Source: Parapedobacter composti (lineage in GTDB: Bacteria > Bacteroidota > Bacteroidia > Sphingobacteriales > Sphingobacteriaceae). Taken from it: a stretch of 64,000 nt of DNA. The translations under genes were made by a program, and so were the position numbers. The DNA is taken from NCBI RefSeq assembly GCF_900112315.1, contig NZ_FOLL01000011.1:1-64000 (forward strand), in the 5' to 3' direction. Of this stretch, positions 1-9,416 are shown in pieces. Below the pieces are notes generated by a model. That model worked only from the letters and a program-made list of their open reading frames with translations. It did no database searches and had not been told where the DNA came from. The number at the start of each line of letters is the position of its first letter. Position 1 is the first letter of the stretch.

Positions 1-2
1 TG

Positions 3-77
3 GCCATCAACCACAAGAACCTGAAAGACCTATATCCACAGAACTATAAGAAAATAGTGCAGCAATCAAACATGTAG
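3..77 (+). CDS. C-terminal end of an unidentified protein (partial)
   Basis: An open frame enters from the left edge and ends at TAG (75-77), giving 24 residues that start AINHKNLKDL and end QQSNM. The composition (Lys, Asn, Gln rich, hydrophilic) is compatible with a real C-terminus, and the frame is on the opposite strand to the next operon, with a bidirectional terminator between them. Too little is visible to name a family, and a chance open frame this short cannot be excluded. Confidence 0.35.
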   Translation, partial: AINHKNLKDLYPQNYKKIVQQSNM

Positions 78-257
78 TTCATAGGGCGGATACGTCTTAA
101 CGTCTATGCATTCTTTTCGCCAACTCACCAACTTAGCCGAAGAGCGGCGTTTGAGATCACCGGCCTGTAACGGATAGGTTCGCCCTGAAAGGATGGGAGG
201 GGGTGGTAAGGGTTAGACTTGGACCGCCGACCAAAAATAATGAGATAGATAAAATGT

Positions 258-289
258 AAAAGGGGCCGTCTTTTGGACTGCCCCTTTTT
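258..289. terminator. Bidirectional intrinsic terminator
   Basis: AAAAGGGGC (258-266) pairs with GCCCCTTTTT (280-289) around a 13-base loop, giving a GC core flanked by A and T runs, so it can work on both strands. It lies between the plus-strand fragment ending at 77 and the end of the minus-strand lipoprotein gene at 314. Nothing else is visible in 78-257. Confidence 0.75.
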
Positions 290-313
290 GGTATGCGATG
301 TCGCACCCGGTTT

Positions 314-754
314 CTAGCGCACGGGGAAAGCGGCGCGGTCAACCAGCTTAGGGAACTCAACCTGAGTGGTTAATTCCAGTCTAAAAGTTAGTGAAGTACC
401 AGCAGGTTGTGTGACGGTATAGTTCACGGTACGCGTGTGTTCAACCCCTGTACTTTGATTGGACTCGTCAAAAGTCTGGATAGTCGTAAAATCGCCGTTT
501 CCTTCACGCAGCTTCAGTACAAGCGATTTTGCAGGGTCGCTCGCGACGTTTACATACCTCAAGGTTATCGTTAGCTCAGTGTCTGTTGTCGGGGCAGTAG
601 CCGACACGGGCGAAACCGTAATGAACGCGTTGGTAGAAGTGGAGGTCCCGATCTTTTCATAAGAGGGGCCTACGGCGTTTTTTTCGCAGGCGCCAACGGT
701 CGCTGCAAAAACAAATAATGTAAATAGTCTTATATAAGATTTCATAGTCATCAT
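314..754 (-). CDS. Small surface lipoprotein (SusE-like position)
   Basis: About 146 residues. The N-terminus MKSYIRLFTLFVFAATVGAC is a lipoprotein signal peptide with lipidated Cys in the GAC lipobox. The rest is Thr, Val and Ser rich with alternating hydrophobics, as expected for an Ig-like beta-sandwich (roughly residues 40-140). It starts five bases after the SusD stop and is the last gene of a minus-strand SusC-SusD operon, the usual place for an accessory glycan-binding lipoprotein. The open frame extends to 775, but ATG-ATG at 754/751 or ATG at 745 sits best before the signal peptide. No family name can be assigned; binding function is inferred from position only. Confidence 0.7.
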   Translation of the reverse strand: MMTMKSYIRLFTLFVFAATVGACEKNAVGPSYEKIGTSTSTNAFITVSPVSATAPTTDTELTITLRYVNVASDPAKSLVLKLREGNGDFTTIQTFDESNQSTGVEHTRTVNYTVTQPAGTSLTFRLELTTQVEFPKLVDRAAFPVR

Positions 755-759
755 GGTTA

Positions 760-2187
760 TTAATTTTGATCCCACCAGATTCTGTCCAGCAAATTAACCC
801 TTGGCACATTGTCTGAGTTGGTTGTGAACTCACTTGAAGGATACTGCAATCTTCTGCTGAACTGCCCATTCAGGTCCGGGTTTAATTGATCGGGTATGGT
901 CATATCCGCATAGTTGAAATCATACCGTCGGGCATCGTTCCAGGTTTCGGGGCTCAGGTACAAGGCTACGTACTTTTCCTTCATGATCAAGTCAAGTGTG
1001 ATGTCTTCTTCTCCTACTGAAACTGCAGGGTTATTGATGTAAGCGTCCCGTTCTGCCGCCGAGACCGCTAACATATCCATGTGCGCCCGGATTCCGGCAA
1101 GGTAGGCGGTATATGCGGCAAACTTATTATCAAGAGCCAGATGTGCCTCGGCTTCAATGAACTTCTGCTCGGCAAATGTCATGACCAATACCGGGGAGGT
1201 CCTGTCGGCATAAAAAGTGCCCTCCACCAATGTGGAGGCATCCAGTCGGAGATCGACAACGTCAGGATCACGCCCTGCACCGTTTCGGGTACCCCGAAAA
1301 GTGCCATGCTGGGTTCTGCTAAACATAAATTCCATACGGGGGTCAACTACGCCAAAGGTGGTGCCATCCATAGCCTCCACAATTTGCTGCGATATCCAAC
1401 CATCCAGCACCAATCCGGCCTGGTTAATGGCCACAGCTCCCCACGGATTCCGGACTTCATTCGTATACGTCACTTTAGCATCATCGGCATTACTCTCCAG
1501 GCCATTGGCAATAGCGGCCAGTACGGCATTCGGGTCGTAAGACGAGGTTTTACTTAAATGATTCAGATAACGTGCCCGCAGTGCATGGCCTACTTTAATC
1601 CATTGCGATAGGTTGCCGCCAAACACGAAGTCATCTTCCCCCATGATGAGTGTGGTGGTGGTTTGCTGCAGATTGGCGATACCATCGGTTAACAGGGTAA
1701 ATATTTCCGTGTAAAGCTGCTGCCCGTCATCATACGTGGGTTTGAGCGTCTGCACAAAAAAGGCATCTGAATACGGTACGCTGTTCCAGGCGTCCACCAA
1801 AAGCGCCAGGTTAATAGCCTTCATGATTTTAGCGGCACCTACATAGTTGGGTGCCCCCTGCTCTTCGGCCATCAGCTCCATATCGCTCAGGTTACTCAGA
1901 ACATTATAAATGTTCACCCATGTCGTGTTCGCATTGATCTCCTGATGGGTATCGGTATTTCCGCCTGCATTGGGGCCGGCCAGGTATTGTACAAAATACG
2001 AGGTATGATATCCCATACTTGCCGTGTTAGAGGCGGTTCGTATACTGGCGACAGACATCAACCCTTTAACGGGAACCGCAGTCGGGTTATTCGGATCGGT
2101 ATTAACATCCAGGTAATTCTCGCAACTTGTGAAAACCCCTGTGATGATTAATAATATAAAGATTCTTAGTTTCATATTTTTAAACAT
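760..2187 (-). CDS. SusD-like outer-membrane lipoprotein (SusD-like_2 type)
   Basis: 475 residues. MKLRIFILLIITGVFTSCEN is a lipoprotein signal with Cys in TSC. The segment after it (LDVNTDPNNPT) is the hallmark of the SusD-like_2 branch of the SusD/RagB family, and the helical TPR-like body and the C-terminal W-rich end fit. SusD proteins sit on the cell surface as a lid over the SusC transporter and capture oligomeric substrate. The first ATG (2187) overlaps the SusC stop as TAATG; the second ATG at 2175 puts the signal peptide at the very start and is equally likely. Its SusC partner is frameshifted, so the pair may not work. Confidence 0.9.
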   Translation of the reverse strand: MFKNMKLRIFILLIITGVFTSCENYLDVNTDPNNPTAVPVKGLMSVASIRTASNTASMGYHTSYFVQYLAGPNAGGNTDTHQEINANTTWVNIYNVLSNLSDMELMAEEQGAPNYVGAAKIMKAINLALLVDAWNSVPYSDAFFVQTLKPTYDDGQQLYTEIFTLLTDGIANLQQTTTTLIMGEDDFVFGGNLSQWIKVGHALRARYLNHLSKTSSYDPNAVLAAIANGLESNADDAKVTYTNEVRNPWGAVAINQAGLVLDGWISQQIVEAMDGTTFGVVDPRMEFMFSRTQHGTFRGTRNGAGRDPDVVDLRLDASTLVEGTFYADRTSPVLVMTFAEQKFIEAEAHLALDNKFAAYTAYLAGIRAHMDMLAVSAAERDAYINNPAVSVGEEDITLDLIMKEKYVALYLSPETWNDARRYDFNYADMTIPDQLNPDLNGQFSRRLQYPSSEFTTNSDNVPRVNLLDRIWWDQN

Positions 2188-5100
2188 TAGAGGGTAAGAT
2201 TTAAAGAAAAGAACATGCTTCTGGCACCGGGATAACCCATACCGGTGAGGGCGGTAGCATTACTGCCTGCACCGGTGGAGTAGGATTCCGGATCGAAATT
2301 ACGCCAGGGCGTCCATAAAATAACATTGTTTACGGATGCGGAAACCGATAAGCCTTTCAGGTTTAGTGGGGTAATCCACCGCGTTGGCAGGTTATAGGCA
2401 AGCGTTGCGTTACGCAACTTGATATAAGAAGCGTCATACACGAAGTTTTCTGACATCACCCGATGAATATTCCGGTAATAGCCAGCGGCATAATCTCTTC
2501 CGTCTGGACCAAGGCCCTGCCCCAGCCAAACCTGTTGGTCATTGGGCTGGCCGTCAGGAGTCACGCCGTCAAATATCACCACATCATTCCTGTCGTTGGT
2601 ATAGTCAGGCTTCAAGAATGCCGCCAGCCATACACCATACTGGTCAAACTGGTCAATTTTCCAACGGGTATCGATGAGGACAGAAAGAGACACCCCTTTA
2701 TAGGTGAATGTATTCCGAATGCCGGCCAACCAATTGGGCATGCCGTTTCCGAGTACCATCTGATTGGTCGTATTCATTAGTGGGAATCCTGCAAAACCGC
2801 CGGAATTGGCAATTACCTTAGGCCTGTCTTTGTCTAAGTAAATGAGTCCTTCCGGTTGACCGCCCTCATAGTAACGTTGGTACGAGGTCCCATACAGATC
2901 GCCATAAGGTCGGCCTTTTGCAATTCTCATGGTTACATGAGAATTCACATAACCGTTCTGCTGTAACAACGTGATGTCGCTAACCCCATCGGCTATATCC
3001 ACAACCATATTTCTGTTCCGGGTGAAGTTAACTGTAGCATCCCAGCGGAAATTATTTGTTTTAACCGGGGTGCCGTTAAGAATCAGTTCAATACCCTTGT
3101 TTTCGATCTCGCCGGCATTGATCCATACCTGCGAATAACCGGTGGTATTGGATACCGGTACGGACAGGATTTGGTCTTTACTGTTGGCCTTGTACCAGGT
3201 AAAGTCAATACCTAAGCGGTTCTTAAAAAATTGTAGTTCGGTACCAAATTCAAGGGTAGTGGTCATTTCCGGAACTAATTCATTGCTTCCTCTGCTGGCC
3301 GACCGTACATAACCTACCTGGCCATTTAGCGGGAACCCGGTTGCCGTGGTATAGGTGGCTGCCGTTCTGTACGGATCCGTATCTTTACCTACCTGTCCGT
3401 AGGCGGCACGTAGTTTTCCATAGTCTAATGCGTTGGGCAGGTTCAGTACCTCATTGAACACGAAACTCATGCTGGCAGAAGGGTAAAAGAATGAGTTATT
3501 TCCTTTGGGCAGCGTAGAGGTCCAGTCGTTCCGTGCGGTAAGGTTCAGGAATAAGAAGCCCTTATAATCCAATGAGGCATCCCCGTAAGCACCAATCAAC
3601 CGCCTTCTATAGGTGTTTTCGGTTATCACATGACGCGTTACATTACTAAAGCTGTAAAAACCTGGTGTTACGAATTCTTCCCCAAAGTTGTAGCTGTAAT
3701 TGAGGTCTGTTTCAAATAATTCATGCCCGGCCCGCACCGTCGCCCGCAGGTCGGGGGTGATTTCCTTATCGAAGGTTGCGAAGAAGTTAGAGTTTATCAC
3801 TCGGTTAATAAACCTGCGCTGCTCCATGAAACCGAGGGCGCTAAGGCCGCTGCGATTTTCTCCGGCTATTCCCAACGGCCCGGGTGAAATTTCCTCACGC
3901 TTGTCCACGTAAAAATCATGGCCAAACCGATAGGTAAACCGCAGCCAGTCGATAGGCTTGTAGTTAAAGCTCAAGTTGCTGATGGTACGGTCTACGTCGT
4001 CCACATAGGTCATGTACTTGGCGTTATACAACGGGTTAGCAGAAAGGATGCCTGCTATCTGGGTGCCATCGGGATTCTCATATTCCCTGATATCCTGCGT
4101 ATGCGACCAGTACATCAACCGTTCACCCATCGTGGTATGAGGTACCCTGTTGCCACCGGAATTGGAATAATTCACGCTGCCTTCCACGTCAAACTTCTCA
4201 CTGAACTTCGCCGTTCCCCTCAAACGTGCCGATGTCCTTCCCCAATGGGAGAAAGGAATGATCCCTTCCTGTTTGGTATGGTTAACGGATGTATAAAAGG
4301 TAAATGCATCTTTTCCGCCTGACATATTGAAAAAATGATCACGCATGCCGCCCGTCCGGTAGAAGTTCTTATAGTTGTCATAAAAGATATAAGAGGGATC
4401 CACCACAGACTGGGCCTCGATAAGCGCCCCTGACGCGGAATACACCCCTCCATCATCTATACCGTACCATCCCCGCCCGTAATTTCTCTGGAATTCCGGA
4501 AGTTTATTAATCTCTTCCGCACTGAAGCTGGTCCCTGCGTTGATGGTGAGCCCGCTTCCCGATGCGCCACTTTTGGTCGTGATCACCACGGCTCCGTTTG
4601 CAGCCCGCACACCATAAAGACCGGTGGCCGCGGCACCTTTCAGGATGCTGATGGTTTCGATATCATTCGGGTTAATGTCTGCCGCCCTATTACTCATGCC
4701 CCGTTGATTCGACGCATTGTCATTGACGCTATTGTCGATCGGAATACCGTCAATAATAAAAAGAGGCTGGTTATCGGCATTGGGATTTAAAGAGGTTAAC
4801 CCTCTCACTACAATCCTTGCCCCCATGCCCGGGCCACCACCTGTGTTCGTGTCTGCACACCGGCCACCTGTCCCTGTAGGGCCGATACAATGTTGGGCTG
4901 CTTCACCTCCGTCAGCTCCTTAGCGCCTACTGATTGCACGGCAAAGCCCAGTGACTTCCTTGACCTTTCGATACCGAGTGAAGTAACCACCACCTCTGAC
5001 AGCTCGGTAGCATCAGTTGATAGGGAAACATTCACTGTGTTCTGTCCGCCAATAGGGACTTCCTGAGTCTGGAAGCCTATGGAGGAAAACACCAGAATTC

Positions 5101-5323
5101 CGCCGGATTGGGGAACATCGCTAAGGCGGAAATTGCCATTGGCATCCGTGGCTGTGCTGTTTGTGGTTCCTTTCAGCGTAACGCTGGCACCGGATAGGGC
5201 TGTGCCATCATCCGATGACGTCACTTTTCCCGTAATAACGCGGAGCTGCGCAAACACGGCTGGAGGAACGGCCAGCGCCATCAGCAATGACAAAAATAGT
5301 AGTTTAGTAGAGTACTTTAGCAT
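2187..5323 (-). pseudogene. SusC/RagA TonB-dependent transporter, split by a frameshift
   Basis: The 5' part (5323-4808) encodes signal peptide MLKYSTKLLFLSLLMALAV..., a carboxypeptidase-D-like beta-sandwich and the start of the plug (ELSEVVVTSLGIER, LQGQVAGVQ), then runs into an out-of-frame tail. The 3' part (4826-2187) resumes in another frame with GMGARIVVRGLTSLN and FIIDGIPIDNS and continues through the whole barrel to a typical C-terminus (FFSLNLTL). Reading on the minus strand, one base is missing near 4848-4853: the expected VQ(I/T)TNTGGGPG becomes VQTRTQVVARA. Everything else is intact, so the lesion is recent or a sequencing error. It heads the minus-strand operon with the SusD and lipoprotein genes downstream and is divergent from the SusC at 6338. 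Confidence 0.88.
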
Positions 5324-5617
5324 AATGAATTGGGGTTTTTTAGTTTGACATAACGTTGTTAATTATGGATTTATTGAATGATAAATTGTTGCTTGAAACC
5401 AATTAAGTATAATTTATTGTCTTTTGTAAACCGAGCTACTAATCATGTTTGAATCTTGAGTTTCATCCACGCACAATTCAATTCATGATTCACTTAGTAG
5501 AACGTAAAGACACTATCAGTACGCAATACCTTAAAACACAAAAACACACCTCAATCAATCAAACACAGGTTTATATTTATATGGTTTTACAATAATAGAA
5601 ATTAATTTTAAATCATT

Positions 5618-5633
5618 TGCATGTTTATGCATG
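5618..5633 (-). promoter_or_regulatory. TGCATG-type site upstream of the minus-strand SusC operon
   Basis: On the minus strand this reads CATGCATAAACATGCA, preceded by a T7A7 stretch. The same sequence, with one substitution and one fewer C, occurs on the plus strand at 6152-6169, so each divergent operon has one copy in the same orientation relative to its own gene. It lies about 300 bp before the SusC start. A regulator operator or promoter element is the likely role; no factor is identified. Confidence 0.5.
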
Positions 5634-6151
5634 GTTTTTTTAAAAAAAATAACATAATTAATCAACTTTTGGTCGAATAGTGCTGTTTTTTTAATGATTT
5701 ATGCATCATTGTATGGTAAAATGAGTTGTTACACTAGTTAGCCAGCACTTGGCAATACGAATCTAAACGGCGCGCGCTACCGTCAGGCGCTCCGCAGCCA
5801 TACGATCATGCATGAGGCAAAGTTAGCTACTCCAGAACAGACTCATCGCCACATGTGCTTACGAGCACACGAAAGAGCCCTTCGTTCTGGCCATCGAAGG
5901 CGTGCCTAAATAGGGCACAGGCAACTGACCTCCTCAAGGGTGAACACAAGGCATGGAAACGGGGCCTGTACAGCTTAAGGGCTTGAATCGCAATTTTGGG
6001 GTTCAGGCCTTGGATTGATATCAGCCTGTCTGACGGTTTTGCCTTTGTTAATGTGTGCACTCGTGTTTGCTGCGTTTTTTTGCGAGGTTTAAAAATTTTG
6101 AACCCGTCATAATTGGTTGATTTTGCTGATTTCTGGCATTAATTAAAAAAA

Positions 6152-6169
6152 CATGCATAAACGTGCATG
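6152..6169 (+). promoter_or_regulatory. TGCATG-type palindrome upstream of the plus-strand SusC operon
   Basis: CATGCA-TAAACG-TGCATG is a perfect six-base inverted repeat around a six-base spacer, preceded by TTAAAAAAA and followed by a T5A6 stretch. It is the mirror partner of 5618-5633 and lies about 170-240 bp before the SusC start codon. Position and symmetry suggest an operator shared by the two divergent operons. Confidence 0.5.
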
Positions 6170-6337
6170 TTTTTAAAAAATAGTTTTTATACTTGCATGA
6201 CCAATTTAAACTTTCGCTTTTTCATAAGTAAAAGCATTTGTTTGAGGTGCAGGGGTTGATGTGTATATCGGGGTTGGTATATGCTAATTGTCAACTAAGG
6301 ATGGTCGTACGGCGGTTAGTTATTGTAGAGCTGCAAG

Positions 6338-9300
6338 ATGAGTGTGAATAAACCAAATTATAGCATAAAATGTTACACCAAATTCTATTTGAACATGAGC
6401 AAAACACTACGATGGCTTAGTATCGTTTTGGTTTTTTTAACCCATGGTGTTTACGCGCAGCAAATAACTGTTAGCGGCGTGGTAACCATGCAAGGAACGG
6501 GGGAGCCTGCTGCGGGGGCTTCAGTGCAAGTAAAGGGAACGTCTGTGGGAACCAGTACAGGCCAAGATGGTGCTTACAGTATTTCTGTAACCAAGGGGCA
6601 AACATTGGTGTTTTCCTTTATCGGTGCGATAGCTGAAGAGCGTGTGGTTGGGGATGACGGCGTCATTAATGTGTCGTTGTCCGAAGACGCGTCGTTGATG
6701 GATGAGGTGGTTGTAACGGCGCTTGGCATCGAACGTGATCGGAAAACGCTCACATACTCGGTGCAGAACATCAAAGGGGATGACATGCGGGCTGCCAATC
6801 AGCCTAATCTGATCAATGCGCTTCAAGGGCAAATTGCGGGCGCGCAGATTTCCTCGTCAGGCGGGTCCCCTGGTTTGCCATCGGAGATCATTTTGCGGGG
6901 TTCAACTACACTTACCGGAGACAATCAACCGTTGTTTATCGTAGATGGCATCCGGGTGAACAATTCATCATCTAATTTTACTGTTAACCGGATTGCTGAC
7001 ATCAATCCAGAGGATATTGAAGATATTTCCATTTTGAAAGGTGCCGCAGCAGCGGCATTGTATGGTATCGATGCAGCTTCGGGGGCAATTATTATCACCA
7101 CAAAGAAAGGTAGACAGGGTGTTCTCCAGGTTAACGGGGCATACCGATCTTTTGTGGAGACACTGGGCCGGACGCCTCGACAGCAAGGTGTATATACAGT
7201 GGGACTCGGCGGAACCTACGACGAATCGTCCGGTAGTTCGTGGGGTAGGAAGTTCCGCTACGATGAGCCGGTATACAATAATATCGACCGTTTTTTTGAA
7301 ACAGGGCTTACGCATGATTTGAATCTTAATGTCAATGGTGGTAGTGAGCGGCTGCAATACTACGTGTCTGGAGGATATCGCAATGCCGGCTCTACCATAC
7401 CCAATACGGAACAGGAGCGGATTTCACTATTGGTTAAAGGTACGGCTAAGTTGAGCACGAAAATGACGCTGACTACATCGGCTAATTACGTGAAAAATAA
7501 TATTCAAGAGGGTCTGGGCGGTGCAAGTGCTGGTGGTTGGATCAATAGCATATTGACTTATCCGTTGATGTATGATATCTTGCAGTACCAGCATCCCAAC
7601 GGAGAACCTTACTATGTTTATCAAGAGCAGGAAGATCCGAGAAATGCCCGAATATCGCCGATGTGGGGCGTGATGAAAAATCCACGCAATAATAATGTGG
7701 ATCGGGTGATTATAAATGGAAACCTAGACTACAAGCCGTTGGATTGGATAACCCTTTCGTACAGATTGGGTCAGGATTATACCAATTCAAGTTATCGTAC
7801 AGTGACGATGCCGGGCACTCCGGGAACCTATTTCGACGGGCGGGTTACGGACAGCAAAGGGATTACTAAATTTGTCACATCTACGTTCAATTCAACATTC
7901 GACCGTACATTCTGGGATGATTTCAGGGCTACATTTATCCTGGGCTTCAATAGCGAGTATTACGATGGGCATACACTGGCTTACGCAGCAAATAATTTTC
8001 TGGTACGAGATATCCCTTCGCCGAACGTCGTGGAGCGGAATGACCTCAGTTTGACTGAAAGCTGGTTGCGACGACAGCGATATGCTGTTTATGGAGACTT
8101 CAGGGTGGAATACAAGAACTTATTATCACTCGGTATTACCGGGCGTAATGATTGGTCGTCGACATTACCCAAGCACTCCAGAACGTTTTATTCACCCTCC
8201 TACTCGGGAAGCTTTACTTATAGTGAACTGTTTAATCCGGATGACTGGTACGGGAAACTGAGAGTGAGCTACGCCAGAGTGGGTAAGGATGCTCCGATAT
8301 ATCGTACGAACACAAACCTCAATCAGGTGGTGACAGTAGGAGGCGGTTTTTCGGTTAACGCTACAGGAGGCAATCCGGATTTGAAGCCGGAATTGACATC
8401 GGAACTTGAGGTAGGCACAGAGTTGAGTTTTTTCCGTGGACGACTGAACATGGATTTCACGCGCTATGTGAAGGAAACAAAAGATATGATCATGACTCCT
8501 CGGGTGCCATTACCTTCTGGTTACGTGATCAAAACATTTAACCTCGGCTCGCTGAGAAATAAAGGGGTTGAACTGTCGGTCAATGCTATCCCGATAAGAA
8601 ATCAGGACTTTACATGGAGTACCACCGTTAATGGTTGGCGGAATACATCGGAGATGCTGGAGTTTGCAGGTGATATCGTAACATTCAAATATACAAATGC
8701 ACAACTTAATGCAGGAGTAGCGGCTACTACGCTAGGCGATGCAGTGTTAGGCATTGTAGGTACGGATTATCAGCGCACGGAAGAAGGCTACGTAATTGTC
8801 GGCGATGATGGTTATCCGCTAATTGATGGAACGGAACGATATATTGGGAACCGCGAACCGGAATTCAATATTGGCTGGTTGAACAAATTGTCGTACAAAG
8901 GGTTTAATCTTTCTTTCATGTGGGACTTCCGTTTCGGAGGCGATATCTTGAATGCCTCAAGGCAGCGGATGATGTCTGTTGGTACGGCGTATGATATTGG
9001 TGTTTGGCGGGATAGGGAGTTCGTCTTTAATGGTGTTGTGGCTCAGCAGGATGGATCATACATAAAGAATGCTACCCCCGTGGTGCTGGATTATAGTTTC
9101 TTTGCAAATAATTATTATCAGGTAGGAACGAACTTCGTGGAAAAGGTAAATTGGGCTCGGGTTCGATTCATTACACTGGGTTACTCGTTGCCTAAAGCTT
9201 GGGCGGCCAGATTGGGGGTGAGTAACCTAGGTTTGGAGCTTTCCGCCCAGAATCCGATCTTGATTACAAATTATTCTGGGGGTGACCCGGAAGTGAACAG

Positions 9301-9406
9301 TGCCGGGCCGAACGCAGGTGGAACAGGAGCGAGTACGATGGGTGTTGATAATGGCGCTATTCCATTACCCCGCACGTATTCATTTGGGTTAACGGTTTCA
9401 TTGTAA
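6338..9406 (+). CDS. SusC/RagA TonB-dependent outer-membrane transporter
   Basis: 1022 residues, full length for SusC. A signal peptide (MSKTLRWLSIVLVFLTHGVYAQ if translation starts at the second ATG, 6395) is followed by a carboxypeptidase-D-like domain (about 45-125), the DEVVVTALGIERDRK junction, a plug with LQGQIAGAQ and PLFIVDGIRV, and a C-terminal barrel ending FGLTVSL. It imports oligomers using TonB energy together with the SusD encoded 10 bp downstream. The plug start resembles that of the divergent, frameshifted SusC at 2187-5323, so the two operons probably arose by duplication. As first gene of the locus it likely brings in a cell-wall or chitin-derived amino-sugar oligomer, judged from the enzymes downstream. 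Confidence 0.93.
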   Translation: MSVNKPNYSIKCYTKFYLNMSKTLRWLSIVLVFLTHGVYAQQITVSGVVTMQGTGEPAAGASVQVKGTSVGTSTGQDGAYSISVTKGQTLVFSFIGAIAEERVVGDDGVINVSLSEDASLMDEVVVTALGIERDRKTLTYSVQNIKGDDMRAANQPNLINALQGQIAGAQISSSGGSPGLPSEIILRGSTTLTGDNQPLFIVDGIRVNNSSSNFTVNRIADINPEDIEDISILKGAAAAALYGIDAASGAIIITTKKGRQGVLQVNGAYRSFVETLGRTPRQQGVYTVGLGGTYDESSGSSWGRKFRYDEPVYNNIDRFFETGLTHDLNLNVNGGSERLQYYVSGGYRNAGSTIPNTEQERISLLVKGTAKLSTKMTLTTSANYVKNNIQEGLGGASAGGWINSILTYPLMYDILQYQHPNGEPYYVYQEQEDPRNARISPMWGVMKNPRNNNVDRVIINGNLDYKPLDWITLSYRLGQDYTNSSYRTVTMPGTPGTYFDGRVTDSKGITKFVTSTFNSTFDRTFWDDFRATFILGFNSEYYDGHTLAYAANNFLVRDIPSPNVVERNDLSLTESWLRRQRYAVYGDFRVEYKNLLSLGITGRNDWSSTLPKHSRTFYSPSYSGSFTYSELFNPDDWYGKLRVSYARVGKDAPIYRTNTNLNQVVTVGGGFSVNATGGNPDLKPELTSELEVGTELSFFRGRLNMDFTRYVKETKDMIMTPRVPLPSGYVIKTFNLGSLRNKGVELSVNAIPIRNQDFTWSTTVNGWRNTSEMLEFAGDIVTFKYTNAQLNAGVAATTLGDAVLGIVGTDYQRTEEGYVIVGDDGYPLIDGTERYIGNREPEFNIGWLNKLSYKGFNLSFMWDFRFGGDILNASRQRMMSVGTAYDIGVWRDREFVFNGVVAQQDGSYIKNATPVVLDYSFFANNYYQVGTNFVEKVNWARVRFITLGYSLPKAWAARLGVSNLGLELSAQNPILITNYSGGDPEVNSAGPNAGGTGASTMGVDNGAIPLPRTYSFGLTVSL

Positions 9407-9416
9407 TGGTATAAAT

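Larger units (their letters stand above)
5324..6337. other. Divergent intergenic region, 1 kb, AT-rich, no supported intact gene
   Basis: This stretch separates two divergent SusC operons. Its two ends are AT-rich and hold the outward-facing site pair annotated separately. The middle (about 5740-6060) is distinctly more GC-rich and uneven. On the plus strand the frame from 5748 reads LGNTNLNGARYRQAL and later KLATPEQTHRH, then in a shifted frame EPFVLAIE. These short stretches faintly recall the N-terminal half of IS4/Tn5-type transposases, but they are broken by stops and frame changes and no terminal inverted repeats were found. A minus-strand open frame of 77 codons (6060-5827) lacks any recognisable feature. 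Confidence 0.4.

Noticed and set aside
5740..6010. IS4/Tn5-type transposase relic on the plus strand
   Set aside because: Only short blocks (KLATPEQTH, FVLAIE) in shifting frames resemble the family and no inverted repeats were found, so it is mentioned only in the intergenic description.
5827..6060. 77-codon minus-strand open frame in the divergent region
   Set aside because: No signal, domain or upstream promoter; the region may instead be decayed mobile DNA read in the wrong direction.
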